Notes: a model not told the origin generated them from the letters alone. DNA of 64,000 nucleotides from Gracilaria domingensis (GCA_022539475.1 VCMS01000033.1:186001-250000); one strand, 5' to 3'. Counted from the stretch's first letter, positions 20,800 through 32,713 are shown. Numbers and translations are program-made.

Positions 20800-21562
20800 T
20801 GTTGTGCAAAACCCAGCGATGGGGAAAGACACGCAAAGGCGGTTCAGACCCTCTCTCAAGAGGCGAGCACAGCAGTAGAGCGCTCCCACAGGTACGACAC
20901 GGCAATGCCGGGTGTAAGACCGGGGTCGACCCTTCCCAAGTAATGGAGGGAGCGAAGCGGCGAAGAAGAAGCGTCCAGCGGTAGAGAACACACGACACAA
21001 GTCGGCAGTAGCGTCACGTGCGTAGCACGCGGTACCCACGAGTGTGGCGATGACACGCGAGAGCGGTAATAGCCCACGCGAGTGTGTCGAGCCACGAACG
21101 GTATGCACCGGTACACCAAGTAGTGCTACCTGTATAACAGGGACAGAAATAAAGAAAACACACACAAAGTAAACACGCGAAAGCGGTAGTGGTGTTAATG
21201 ATGCCGCGAGGCGGATGATGAGCCCTGCACAAGGTGCCGACTCTCCGGGAGGAGGATATCGGTCACCAAGGGTGAAACATCAGAGCCGAACACTCGGTTG
21301 TTCCGTTTACTTCCCCGACAATGGGTGCAGCTCAACCTACTAAGTAGTGTAGAGTGCCACTGTCAAGTGTGCAACCGGGCTAACTAAAATAAATAATAAA
21401 TATCTAGAATATCCCAAAGTTGGCTGCCAACCGTCCATACACGTGTGTAGCCATCCAGCAATGATGTGCCAACCTCACCAGAGTCCTTGACCTCCACTGC
21501 ACTGCAGGGGCAGTGATTTCACACCAAAAGCGAGCAAATACCGCATAAAGCGTGGCTCTACA
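20800..21562 (-). repeat. 3' LTR of Gypsy element 1
   Basis: 763 bp, same as 31951-32713. In element orientation it starts TGTAGAGCCACGC and ends TTGCACAACA. Confidence 0.95.
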
Positions 21563-21574
21563 TATCCCCCTTCT
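21563..21574 (-). other. Polypurine tract of element 1
   Basis: AGAAGGGGGATA in element orientation, abutting the 3' LTR. The related element 2 has AAGGAGGGGGATA at the same place. It primes plus-strand synthesis. Confidence 0.85.
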
Positions 21575-23893
21575 GAGGTGCGAACACTACGTCTTCATGA
21601 CGGTTGAAGCACCGGACAAACCAACAACGTTGTGCATCCAACCGCAAGAGCGGTATCTGCGAGCGATCGTGATGAATTTGCGCCATCTTACCCGTTTCTG
21701 GGTCTATATGCGTCGTCCTGTACCTCCTATGAAGTTGCGATCACCGTCTATCGACGTGCCATAACGTTCCCGACATCGTCGTGAAAATGGTTGCAGCACG
21801 CCCAGATTGGGGTTCACTGCGTTTCATTCACGCCCAATAACGGTCCTGGAGCCCGCGCAATATGCGTTTGGGCTTCTCTAGTGGGTGCGCAACCAACGTC
21901 CTTGACGGTGCCCTTGCCCGCAGTACGGCGAGCCGACTTCCTGCCAAGCAGTGCTGCAGCAACGCTCGACACACCCGAACGGGAGCGGTCCTCCTGAACT
22001 TCGTTCACTGTCCCGGGGTTCCGGTGCTATACCTCTCTGAGGCGCCTATTTTCCCTTTCAGGGGCGGTTGCCACACTGTGGAATCGACAAGCGCGATCCA
22101 AGGTCACCCAGTACAGTAGCGACCCTTTCCTGCCCAATTCCTTCCTCTCCGAGGTCCACCGTCCCGTTATACGGTCGCTCACATCACGCAATCAAGCGGC
22201 ACGTAGTCTCTAGATGGGTTCAGAAGTTACGACATTGTCGAATCAACGCTGCCGACGACGTTTCGGAAACTTCACACAAAGAAATTGGGAATTTGACATA
22301 CCCGAAAAATTGTAGTCGCCATAACTTTTGAACCAGCTACGCTCTGAACAAACCCGATACATCGGAGAACTCCTGAGAATCAGAGCTTTCATTTGACAAC
22401 AAAACTGTTGGGATTGAACACCACTAAGTGGGAAAGCCCGACCCATTTCAGTTGACAAAAATGCGGTCTAAAAATAGATTGTTGAACCGAAACGGTGCCG
22501 TAGCTCCAAAGTTCTTCAAGACAATTGCGTTCGGTTTCCGCCAAAGTGTTTGTATACATCCAGTGACTACTGGTACAAAACCGTTGAAGAAACGAGCCAG
22601 TATTCACCGAGTTACGGGTCTTTTGCAGATGACCCTCGCAAGGTACTGTAGAGGTGATACACCCGACATCGGAGAACCGCGAAAAAGACCAGAAACGACT
22701 GGTAATCGATACCAACGCCTTGTGCGGCTGTACCAGAGACCGCAGAAGCGTAAAAGACGGCCTCCACAACGGAGTGAACAGTAGTAGACGTGGTCGAAAG
22801 TCGTTGACAGCAGCAATTAAACCGGTAATCCGTGAAAACTTTCAACCGGATGACGGCGTACTAGACCTTAATCAAGGTTCAACCTCTACCGAGGGCAGTC
22901 ACTAGACCTCACAGAGGGTTCGTGAAACCCAAAATCAAACACACCAGCAAGGCTGAGACAACAAATGACACCATAAAAATGGGTCGCAAAACAACAATGA
23001 TCCTTCAACAAGATGTGTATCTTCCGGTCCCGTACCGTGCAGAACTCACGAGAACGTCTCGGTAAGCTTTCGAAAACCCGTGCAAACGGTGAGATGGAAT
23101 GATAGGCCGCAGTGCGGGCGCAAACGAAGCTCCAGAGATATCGGTTAACCAGAAACTATCCTCGACCACGAGAGTGACGAACCCTTACAAAGGTGATGAT
23201 AACCGATGAAGATCGGGGTTCTTCCGCAATATGCGTGACGGTTTCGAACCTCGGCCGCATGTGGCGTGCAGTGAGAACCGTGAAACGTGCAAAGACCGTC
23301 ACTGACGAGAACGAACCCTGTTCAACGTGAAAGCCAAACGAACGAGCGGTGCTCCTCGAAAATGGCAAAAGGTGATCAAACCGGTAGATACACATGATGT
23401 ACACGGAAATTGTACACCCTTCTGCTAGGGAAAAACCGTGATTGCGGTCCACTATGGTAGTAGCGAACCCGCAAGCTGGACAAAAAACCTAACAGGTAAA
23501 CAACATCGAAAACGATTGAATAGCGATTAGACACGACATGAGTCGGATTCCAACCGCAAAATGCGAGCAACCAAGTGACCCCACATGGGTGAGAGTCACA
23601 TGTGAAACTCCTTCTTCATAACTTCGCATCTGAATGACAATTCCTCTCCATAGAGTCTTCATTCTTCTTCCGAGTGTACTTCATCCTCTTCAGAGTGCAA
23701 CTAAACTTCTCCTCACCTGAGGGCATAACTGATCTTGAACTCAACTCTCTTCTTCCTAGAGTGTCTCCTCACCACGCGAGTAGCGGTACAGTACTCCTCT
23801 GGAGGTTGTCGCAGTGTTCCTCGATTGAGTGTTGTCGTTCGTAGAACCGTTCGTGCGCGGTACGCGATACGCCTCCGTCTCCAACGACGTGTG
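21575..23893 (-). repeat. 3' noncoding region of element 1 rich in tiny stem-loops
   Basis: No coding capacity between the pol stop and the PPT. The stretch contains many 4-6-bp inverted repeats with 1-4-nt loops. Examples: CCCA-GAT-TGGG (21801-21811), CGCA-ATA-TGCG (21856-21866), CGTC-CTT-GACG (21897-21907), CCACA-C-TGTGG (22071-22081), CCGC-AGT-GCGG (23107-23117), CCGAT-GAAG-ATCGG (23203-23216), CGTCA-C-TGACG (23297-23307). The same style fills element 2. Confidence 0.6.
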
Positions 23894-26800
23894 TTATCCG
23901 ACCATCGCTTGATGTAGGTTAGCCGGCAACGCCGTGTTAGTTCGACGATGGTACTGCACGATCTTCGATCGGGGTAAGTGCTCCACGGGTTCGTCCGAAT
24001 CCCGCGACGGCGGATAGCCATACCAGCGTACCTGGTACTGAACATACCCCTTCGGATTCCAACTGTGTCCCACGATGTGGTCTACGACGAACTCTTTCGA
24101 GTATACGCCCCGCTCGAGCTCTTCCTGCGAAGGGTCGTCAGCGCGCTGCGGCGGTGCCGTAACTTCGTGACCAGCGGTGCTGTGAGTTTCTCCTGACGCC
24201 TTCGGCGGTGGATTTGCCCTCTGCTGAGTGTTCGTTTCCCGTTTCCGGGCTTCTTCAAGCAGCTTCGCTGCTTCGGCGGGTCCGCGAACGGCTAGTTCAC
24301 GCGATAGTTCCCGTCTTGACGGTGAAGGCGGACGCGGAGGCGGATTGTTCACCACGGCACGTGCCGGTTCACGTGAAGACACGCGACGGTTCGCGGTGGT
24401 GGCACTGCCACGAGCTGTGACTGGCCCATTGTGTGGGGCGCGCTGCGCGCCCCAAGATTTGTGGTGCGCAAGCGCTCCTGCAGCTGCAGTGTGCGTTTTC
24501 CCTAAATCAGGGCTGTAATCCGTATCTCCAAAGAGCGGTGCGCCGTCATGACTTAGCGAAACGTCATGACGTGCGACTTGCGACTTCCCCAAAGCTGGGT
24601 GCAACGGTACACTACCATTACCCGAACCGGGGTGCTTGATCTTCGCTTCAGCGAGCGTCTTCTCTTCTTCCTGCTCTGCAGTGTCAACGATACCGGGATC
24701 TGCCGTGACTACCCTACAGCGCGCCTGCGAAGGCGGTTTGCGGCGGTCGTCAGCGGCGGAGTGCGGCGACTGCGCGTCCGGAATACTCCGTGATACAGTA
24801 TCCAGCTTCGCTGTAGCCTTGCTCTGCCGAGAAGTCGGGTGTTCTTGATCAACTTCCGGCCTTGCCGTGGAAACTTCGCGAACGAGAGCATGCTCCGCGT
24901 CCTGCGTCCGTGCGACGATGGGCGCGTGTTCCTGTGACAATTCCCCAGATGGGTGAGCAATACCAGTATCCTGGGACAACCTTGAGTCCGTTCGTTGCGT
25001 GCGGTGTCCTTCCTGAAGGTCGCGATCCTTCGTGGAAGGTTGTGTATCCTCCGCAGAGTTCTGCGCGACAGCGGCCGACTGGAGCGCGTCCTTCGCGGCC
25101 TCAACACGCGACAGCGGGTGATCCTTCCCACTGACAGTGGTGTCCGTAGCAACTACGTCTTCGACGGTGTCCTGAGGCGACCCCGCCTCCTCTTCATTAT
25201 CTTCCCGTGAATCACGGTGCTGCGACGGTAGCGACACCGGTGACTCACTCTCCGCGACGACGCGTGAATCCTCCTCCCCCTCCTTAGGTGGAGCGTTACG
25301 GGGAGCAGTCATCACGTCTGTTGACGGTGTAATAGACGCCGTGAAACGCGATTTCACCAGCGGTGTATGTTCCGATATCTCGGCTTGGGACGATATAATC
25401 GGTACCTCTGCGAGACCCCTTGCAGGGTTGCGAAGCCCCACAGTAGGTGTAGTGTTCTGCGACGAGAATTCTCGGTTCTGTGTCTGTCCAGCTTCCTGCT
25501 GTGAATCTGAAACTATTTCCGTGTGCACGGTTGGGCCCTGCACAACGCGATCGCGGGAGAAACGCTCATGAGCGTCGCCAACTTCCAGTACGACTGTGTC
25601 CGTATTCACGCTAATAACGCGGTATGGACCATCAGCGATGGGTGAAAGCTTGTGGCGCCGCTCCTTTTCAGGGTTGTAGTACTCCTTCCTGACAAAGGCG
25701 AGGTTTCCCACTTTCAGTGGCGGTAGTGGTCTCCGTACCCGGGCATCAAAGTTCCGCTTGTAAGCGTGTTGTGCTTTCGCCATTGACGACCTGGCGACAG
25801 GTACCATTGCGGATAACCACTGCTTCCATTGCAAGTAGTGATCCCGTATTGACGGTGACGTATCCAGCTTTGCTGATGGTTCAACCGCAACTGGCGGTGG
25901 TGTCCGTGAGAGCACGAGCTCAAAGGGCGATAAACCAGTTACTCTGTGAACTTGCGTATTATACGCATACGTCACGGTATCCGTGTAGAGATCCCAAGTT
26001 TTCGGGTGTTCAACAGTATAAGCCCGCAACGCGGAGAGCATCGTCCGGTTAAACCGTTCGACTTGCCCATTGCATTGGGGATGATACGTCGTCGTGAAGA
26101 GATTCTTCACGTCGAGTATCCGACAGACATCCTGGAAGAAACGTGCAGTAAACTGCGGACCATTATCTGAGAGGAGATTGACCGGGGGACCGTAGACCAT
26201 AACCCAATGGCGAACGAATGCCTCTGCAACACTGCGTGCTGTAATCGACTTCAACGGAACTGTCCGGACTAGCTTACTGAATCTATCCGTAATAACGAGT
26301 AAGAACCGATTTCCTCGGGAAGTACGCAAGAACTCACCGAGTATATCGATGGCAATAAACTCCAACGGCGCCCTTGCGGGGAAAAGTGTTAGTTTCTTCG
26401 CATGGCGACGCTGTTTAACTCGCTCGCGAGCACAATGTGTACACACCTTCACGGTGGTGTAGCAGTCCAACGCTAACGCGGGCCAGTAGAAATCCCGACG
26501 CAGTGTCGTGTATAACCGCTTAGCACCCGGATGGGAAGCCATCCGCGAGTGATGCGAGAGATGCAATACCCTTGTTTGTAAGGAGTGAGGAACCACAATC
26601 TGTGGGGTAGAACGAACCACTCTGACGAGGTAACCTTGTGTGTTGACCCCGAACGGGATGTTAGCACCACCATTAATTTGGGAGCGTATCCTCGTACAGA
26701 ACGGGTCAGATTGCTGTTCCCGCACCAGCTCTTCTGGAGTAATGGGGACGAATGTACCGGATTCCGGGTCTTCACCGTCTGCGACGAGCAAATCATCACA

Positions 26801-29427
26801 GATGTCGTCCGACACGATGTCGTAGTCTTCATCACCCTCCTCCATGAGGAAACAGGGGATATCTTCATCCTCGTCATCGACGGGTAAAGCTTCACCTTCA
26901 GTTCCTAGACGTGAAAGAGCATCCGCTTGCGCGTTTAAACAACCCTTCTTATAGGTGACCTCGTAGTCAAACTCGGCAAGCCGAAGACGCCAACGCATTA
27001 AGCGTCCGGAAGGCTCCGTGACTGACATTAACCAACGCAAGGCGGAATGATCCGTATTGACGGTAAAGTGCACACCCATAAGATATGGTCGTAGAGTCTG
27101 CAAAGCCCATACCATGGCGAGACACTCCTTCTCGGATACCGAGTAATTGCGCTCGTGCACGTTGAGTGTACGAGACCAATAGCCAATTGGTTTGCGTTCC
27201 CCTTCGGGTGTAGTCTGAAAGAGAGCGCAGCCAATTTGGTAATCGCTCGAATCCGTATCCACGGTGTACGGCAACCCGTTCTTTGGTAACGCTAACACGG
27301 GTGCCGTGGTAACAGCCTCTTTAAGAGAGTTGAAGGCCTCCACTTGCGTGGGGGTAAGTGGTCCCAATTTGGGCGGTTGTCCCTTCTTCAGGAGTTCGTT
27401 GAGCGGTCCCGCGATCTTCGCGAAGCGAGAAATGAACCGTCTATAAACGTTGCATAGCCCTAGAAAGGAGCGTAGCTCTGTCTGTGTAGTGGGGTGCTTC
27501 GCCTCTTTGAGGGACTTCACGCGAGCTTCCTCGATCAGTAACCGTCCTGGACGTATGACATGGCCCAGATACTTCACTGAGTGAGTGAAAAACTCACACT
27601 TCCTCAATTTGAGAGTAATTCCAGCATCCCGCAAAGCGGTCATTATCTCCCGAACATGTTCGAGGTGATCGTCCAAACTGTTGGAAAACACGATGATGTC
27701 ATCGAGGTATACCAAGCAACTCCGCCATTTGAAGCGAGCTAACAAAATGTCCAGAGCACGCTGAAACGTAGCGGGGGCGTTCGTTAACCCGAACGGCATA
27801 CGCTTAAAGCGGTATAGTCCTGAATGACAGGTAAACGCGGTCTTGTCACGGTCTTCCGGTCTAACTGGTACTTGCCAGTAACCCCAGTTTGCATCCAAAG
27901 TGGAGAAAACAGTAGCATCGCCAAGCGAGTCGATATACTCGTCCATACGAGGTATGGGGTACACGTCTTTGACGGTGACATCGTTCAAGCGACGATAGTC
28001 GATACAAAAGCGCCAGGACCCGTCGGGTTTCGGAGCCAGTACAACTGGAGATGCCCACGGCGACTGAGCCGGTTCTATCACGCCAGCGCGGAGCATTTTG
28101 TTGATCTGAAACTCTTCCTCTTCCCGTGCTTTCGGGCCTGCCCTGTAAGGGTGCTGAGCAATCGGCTTGGTCTCCGGCAGGAGGTCAATCCGGTGTTCCG
28201 TAGTTGAAACCTCTCCGAGGGAGCCATCCCACATTGGTGTAAACTCTCGCAACATGTTGCGCAACTTCTCACGGTGTGAAACCGGTACATGACCGAGATT
28301 CAATTCTTCTAACTCCTCGATAGGGTCAATCTTGTCATAACTCGTAGGAACGGTCCTAGCTTCCGAGTCATTCGTGTGTTCAACCGTCTGGGACGGGTCC
28401 GACGCAGACGAGCGCGACGATTCTCCCTCCCCCTCCTTAGGGTGAAGCAAACCAGTGCGTTCTTCAGCAAGCCCGAGCATCTCGGCGGCAGTCACCTTTG
28501 TAGGGATAAGCGCCGTAGGGTGCGGTAAGACAGAACCAATTACTTGGTTCTTCACCAGATACTGGGGCTTCTTGCCAAAGTTGGCCAACAGAACCCGAAA
28601 GGGGTCTTCGCCGTTGATTTGAACAACTCCGTTCGCCAACGCGACCTGATACTTCTCGTATAACGAGTTCAATGGTTGAACAACCCGCAAACCACGCGGT
28701 GCGGCAGTAACATCAACCCAAACCTGGGATTCTGGCGGAATAGAAATTGCACGCGCTACGCGGAGCTTCGGCGACTCCTTCGGAGGTGAGGAATCCTGTA
28801 GAGGAGCGGGTAGTGGTATTAGCTTAGCTGACGCTCGGCGTAATGAGCGACGAACAATCGGTACAACCGAACCATCTTCCATTTCCACTTCACGCGCACG
28901 CGGTCGTATGGCTTCGACATATCTGTCGCAGAAGTCACACCCTAGAATGACAGGGGCAGCGAGCGTCTTGCAGACGATGAATTCTACCTGCTCGATGCAG
29001 TTACCAATCCTGACAATCAGTGAAACCATTCCAGCCGTTTGTAACGGGTTATTGTTAGCATCTGCCACGTCCATGACGGGTCCAGAGCGGACTCGACAAC
29101 GGAGTTCCGGCGGTAGTAATGACTCAACAATGAAGTTGGGGCCAGCACCTGTATCCAAGACAGAGAGATGACGCACCATATACTGGGTGGATAGGCCAAG
29201 GTCAGCAAATATCTTGTAGTTTCGCTTGGCCATTACCATGACTCGATCCGGGATCCGGTTGTTCCTGAACCGTATCCACGGGCGACGTAACACACCGATG
29301 GTGGTAGAGTCCACGTCTAAGACGGTCTGTTTCCTCGAAAGGATTTTGACCTGGGAGCGAGGCGGTGACGCCTCGGGCGCCGTAGACCTCGACTCGGGCG
29401 CCTCTCCATTGGAGACTCCCGTACTCA
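23894..29427 (-). CDS. pol: Pol polyprotein of element 1 (PR-RT-RNase H-IN-chromodomain)
   Basis: Open frame of ~1,840 codons without its own ATG at the front, entered by -1 frameshift from gag. Counting from the GTG at 29314: aspartic protease VLDTGAGPNF (~54), reverse transcriptase with FCIDYRRLND and catalytic YLDD (~536-539), RNase H DTDSSDYQIG (~686), integrase zinc finger HLSHHSRMASHPG to VCTHC (~918-961), integrase catalytic AIDILGEF (Asp990), LLSDNGPQF (Asp1050) and NGQVERFNR (Glu1086). A ~550-residue low-conservation Ser/Ala/Asp-rich stretch follows the integrase. The frame ends in a chromodomain (VDHIVGH, YQVRWYGYP, EPVEHLPRSKIVQYH). All catalytic residues are intact. The chromodomain probably steers insertion to modified chromatin. 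Confidence 0.95.
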
Positions 29428-31023
29428 GTTTAACTGAGTTCCATCCGTTCTAACGGGAACGGCGTCCTGTGCAGCAGGCATCTTCACAGATTCCTGTGGA
29501 ACAGCGACAGAACTACCCGCAACAGCGGTTGCCGCCACGGCTTGAGCCGGTGAAACATTGACCTGGGTCGAACCAGAGTGCAGTAACGCAGCCAATTCTG
29601 CAGCAGACACCCTACGGGGGTACTCAGCCTTCGCACGCAGATATGCGGTTACCGGCACTGACGCCTGTTCGGCGGGGGTCAGCGCTTCAAAATTCGCCAC
29701 AACCGTGGGCATTTCCCTCATCGAGAGGTTGCAGTTCGGAGCTGCATGACCGTGGTTGTAACACGTGAAACAGATCAGGGGTGGTCTTCCGGAACTCCGT
29801 TGGTCTTGGAACTTCACCGTTCGCGGGTCTACCCAACCAGGTCGCTGGTAACGACTCCCTGAATAGGGTACTTGAGGACCGCGAACGCGTGGACGGTCTG
29901 CGTAAAGCAGCGCATCTTCCGTCTTCGACGAGGCTTCTGAAGTAGAAGGCAACTCCGTAGTCGGAATAGAATCCAGGTCCACCTGTGCGAGATGTAAGTT
30001 ATCCACATCGTGGCCAGAAAAGTCCTGCGGTAGCAGTGAAGCTGATGACGACCCTCCTTCGAGGTGCAACGCTTTGGTTGAAACCCGGTATCCGATGCGT
30101 GCGCGCAAGGCGTCTCCCTCCGCCTTCGCGTACTGCACTAACTCCAGATAGGTAGTCTTCTTCCGGTCTTCCCGTCGCTGGGCAACCAGAGTGCGAATAG
30201 CCGGATTCAATCCATTGATAAACAGCGTACAGCGCTCGTTTGAGGAGTAAACATTGCCACAACGGTGGAATGCCTTATTCAGGCGTACCGAGTACTCGGT
30301 TTCCGACTCCTTCGGGCGTTGTTTCGTCTCCCGCAACGCGGTGATTGCTTCCTCGATAGAGGTATTTGTCGCATACGAGCGCAACAAATACTGCACTGCT
30401 TCGGGCCAGCAGGTGACCCCTCCTTCAGAGGCGCGAGATGAACCTCTTACAGAGTTATACTGATCTTCAGCGAGTCCCCGTAGAAAATACGATAAGGCAA
30501 CATAAGCTTGCCCCTCACTCATGCCGAGGATGTCAGCTTCCGCTACAAAGCGTGAAAGAAAGTCAAGCACCAGAATGGGATCCTCCCCAGTGAACAACTG
30601 GTTGCGAAAGGTTAAGGACATGCGTTTGATGCAGTCCTTCACCTTACCCGTGCCACGGGGCGTCCGGTTCAGACTTGAATCTTCCAAACGGTAATACCGG
30701 TAAGATAACAACCTTTTGAACAAGGGATTCGTCGGCTCCAGTTCCCTCAAACCTGAGTGCTTTCGCCCCCGTTTCCGGGTACCAACAACACCATAGGTGG
30801 ACGTAGAACTCCGCGAACGCGTAGAACGAGCGCGACGTTCACCGTCACTTGACGAGCTCGATGATAAGGAACCCGCCGAGCGGTTTGAAATACCAGAAGA
30901 CTGTGACGAATCCGAGTCATACTCGTCGACATTCCTCTTCTTAGAGCGACTCTTCCCGGACTTCCGGTCACGTGTACCACGAGACCACTCCCGCAGAGGC
31001 GGCAGCAGGGCCGTCATCCTCAC
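29425..31023 (-). CDS. gag: Gag (capsid-nucleocapsid part) of element 1
   Basis: 532 codons ending TGA at 29425. Ser/Arg-rich start, then a capsid-like retrotransposon gag domain (FTGEDPILVLDFLSRFVAEA, ALSYFLRGLAEDQY, YSVRLNKAFHRCGN, CTLFINGLNPAIRTLV) and a CCHC zinc knuckle CFTCYNHGHAAPNC. The frame lacks an early ATG (first codon of the open part GTG at 31023) and overlaps the upstream coiled-coil frame by about 55-70 nt. It is therefore probably expressed by +1 frameshift or reflects a one-base indel. In element 2 the equivalent N-terminal and zinc-knuckle parts are in one frame. Confidence 0.85.
   Translation of the reverse strand: MRMTALLPPLREWSRGTRDRKSGKSRSKKRNVDEYDSDSSQSSGISNRSAGSLSSSSSSDGERRARSTRSRSSTSTYGVVGTRKRGRKHSGLRELEPTNPLFKRLLSYRYYRLEDSSLNRTPRGTGKVKDCIKRMSLTFRNQLFTGEDPILVLDFLSRFVAEADILGMSEGQAYVALSYFLRGLAEDQYNSVRGSSRASEGGVTCWPEAVQYLLRSYATNTSIEEAITALRETKQRPKESETEYSVRLNKAFHRCGNVYSSNERCTLFINGLNPAIRTLVAQRREDRKKTTYLELVQYAKAEGDALRARIGYRVSTKALHLEGGSSSASLLPQDFSGHDVDNLHLAQVDLDSIPTTELPSTSEASSKTEDALLYADRPRVRGPQVPYSGSRYQRPGWVDPRTVKFQDQRSSGRPPLICFTCYNHGHAAPNCNLSMREMPTVVANFEALTPAEQASVPVTAYLRAKAEYPRRVSAAELAALLHSGSTQVNVSPAQAVAATAVAGSSVAVPQESVKMPAAQDAVPVRTDGTQLN
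29428..29434 (-). promoter_or_regulatory. Candidate -1 ribosomal frameshift site at the gag-pol junction
   Basis: The gag frame ends CAG TTA AAC TGA. Slipping -1 on G-TTA-AAC leads directly to CTG AGT in the open pol frame. Downstream, CGGG pairs with CCCG around a TCTCC/GGAGA hairpin. The related element 2 has G-AAA-AAC at the homologous spot and a like hairpin (AGGG with TCCT around a 16-bp palindrome). Confidence 0.65.
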
Positions 31024-31510
31024 GGATGGTGGCCTCTAACGTCTCAAGACGGCCAAGGATCCGAATGAACTTCGTGTTAACCTCCTCGGTGAAACCGGGA
31101 TATCCTTGAAGAACCTCCAAGAGGGCATTAACATCCTTCCGTAAAATACGTAGATCATCTGATACACCTCCGTTGAGGGCTGCGTCAACCTTCAAACGAA
31201 GTGTGTCGACCTCGGAAACGAGTGCTTCATGAGAACTCCTCATGACAGCAGTCTGAGCCTCAAGCACACGAACTTGAGTCTCCAACTCGTTTACGAGCGC
31301 ATCCTTCGCCGCGACAGCGGGTATAAGACCCTCCAAAGGAGCAGATGAGGGCCCAGCCACTGGGGCGTCAGACGACTTGTCAGGCTGTTTCCGGTTTCCG
31401 GGTTTCTTTCCATCACCCTGTAGGGGTTCAGGAACAGACCGCAGACGTGGGGGCAAGCCAGAGCCAACGGAGCGAGACTTCGTAGGGCTCGAGCGCTTGC
31501 CCGACACCAT
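30968..31510 (-). CDS. Gag N-terminal frame with coiled coil, element 1
   Basis: The ATG at 31510, ~440 nt inside the 5' LTR, opens 180 codons. A basic start (MVSGKRSSPTKSRS) and Pro-rich linker are followed by a heptad-like coiled coil (ALVNELETQVRVLEAQ, then SEVDTLRLKVDAALNG), ending TYTR-less at SWYT with stop TGA at 30968-30970. The stop sequence ACG TGA C would permit a +1 slip into the capsid frame. Likely the N-terminal multimerisation part of gag. Confidence 0.7.
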   Translation of the reverse strand: MVSGKRSSPTKSRSVGSGLPPRLRSVPEPLQGDGKKPGNRKQPDKSSDAPVAGPSSAPLEGLIPAVAAKDALVNELETQVRVLEAQTAVMRSSHEALVSEVDTLRLKVDAALNGGVSDDLRILRKDVNALLEVLQGYPGFTEEVNTKFIRILGRLETLEATIREDDGPAAASAGVVSWYT

Positions 31511-31926
31511 CGTCCACGACGAGATACAACCAGAAAACTGGGAACAGGAAAGCAAAACAACAAATTAACCTCGAATGAGTGTAGCGTCCTCACACGAGTG
31601 ACGATAACCGACAAATCGGACGAACCGACCGTACCAACGGGAACAGCCGTATACGGAATTAGGGCTGATTCGACCAGATTGCTGGGAACGGTAGACAACC
31701 CAAACGGGGTGACAACAACCGTACCGACGGGAATCACACACTACGGAAATAGGTAGTGCCACCGGTAGTAAACCGTGTCCAAACAACAACCCAAAATGAG
31801 GAAAGCAGTACCAACACGACGTCTGTCGGCAAAGCCTTCCAGTAGAAACTGTGTAGTGTATCTCCACGACCAGATACGAACCGGCAAACCGGAAATTGAT
31901 CAGAAAACCAACTTGCTGGATCAACG

Positions 31927-31948
31927 CGACTTCTAAGTCGGGAGACCA
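31927..31948 (-). other. Primer-binding site region of element 1
   Basis: In element orientation the LTR end is followed by AT and then TGGTCTCCC, overlapping a 14-bp palindrome CGACTTAGAAGTCG (31927-31940). Both features are shared with element 2. TGG matches a tRNA CCA end. I cannot name the tRNA, and the palindrome does not fit a normal T-arm. Confidence 0.6.
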
Positions 31949-31950
31949 AT

Positions 31951-32713
31951 TGTTGTGCAAAACCCAGCGATGGGGAAAGACACGCAAAGGCGGTTCAGAC
32001 CCTCTCTCAAGAGGCGAGCACAGCAGTAGAGCGCTCCCACAGGTACGACACGGCAATGCCGGGTGTAAGACCGGGGTCGACCCTTCCCAAGTAATGGAGG
32101 GAGCGAAGCGGCGAAGAAGAAGCGTCCAGCGGTAGAGAACACACGACACAAGTCGGCAGTAGCGTCACGTGCGTAGCACGCGGTACCCACGAGTGTGGCG
32201 ATGACACGCGAGAGCGGTAATAGCCCACGCGAGTGTGTCGAGCCACGAACGGTATGCACCGGTACACCAAGTAGTGCTACCTGTATAACAGGGACAGAAA
32301 TAAAGAAAACACACACAAAGTAAACACGCGAAAGCGGTAGTGGTGTTAATGATGCCGCGAGGCGGATGATGAGCCCTGCACAAGGTGCCGACTCTCCGGG
32401 AGGAGGATATCGGTCACCAAGGGTGAAACATCAGAGCCGAACACTCGGTTGTTCCGTTTACTTCCCCGACAATGGGTGCAGCTCAACCTACTAAGTAGTG
32501 TAGAGTGCCACTGTCAAGTGTGCAACCGGGCTAACTAAAATAAATAATAAATATCTAGAATATCCCAAAGTTGGCTGCCAACCGTCCATACACGTGTGTA
32601 GCCATCCAGCAATGATGTGCCAACCTCACCAGAGTCCTTGACCTCCACTGCACTGCAGGGGCAGTGATTTCACACCAAAAGCGAGCAAATACCGCATAAA
32701 GCGTGGCTCTACA
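31951..32713 (-). repeat. 5' LTR of Gypsy element 1
   Basis: 763 bp, reads the same as the left LTR. The promoter for the minus-strand element transcript lies here. Confidence 0.95.

Larger units (their letters stand above)
20800..32713 (-). mobile_element. Full-length Ty3/Gypsy chromodomain retrotransposon (chromovirus)
   Basis: 11,914 bp on the minus strand, flanked by the 5-bp target duplication ATCGA (20795-20799 and 32714-32718). Two 763-bp LTRs that read the same base for base, 5'-TG...CA-3' ends, a primer-binding site, gag in two overlapping frames, pol (PR-RT-RH-IN-chromodomain), a 2.3 kb 3' noncoding region and a polypurine tract are all present. Near-zero LTR divergence means a recent insertion; the element may still be active. 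It landed inside the pogo-like transposase gene. Confidence 0.96.

Noticed and set aside
19742-20878. Pogo transposase as a complete 378-aa gene
   Set aside because: The last ~25 codons are LTR sequence that recurs at 31951; the true continuation lies beyond the LTR element at 32719.
20755-21232. Short frames inside the LTRs (also at 31896-32383)
   Set aside because: They occur identically in both LTR copies and resemble no protein; LTRs are noncoding here.
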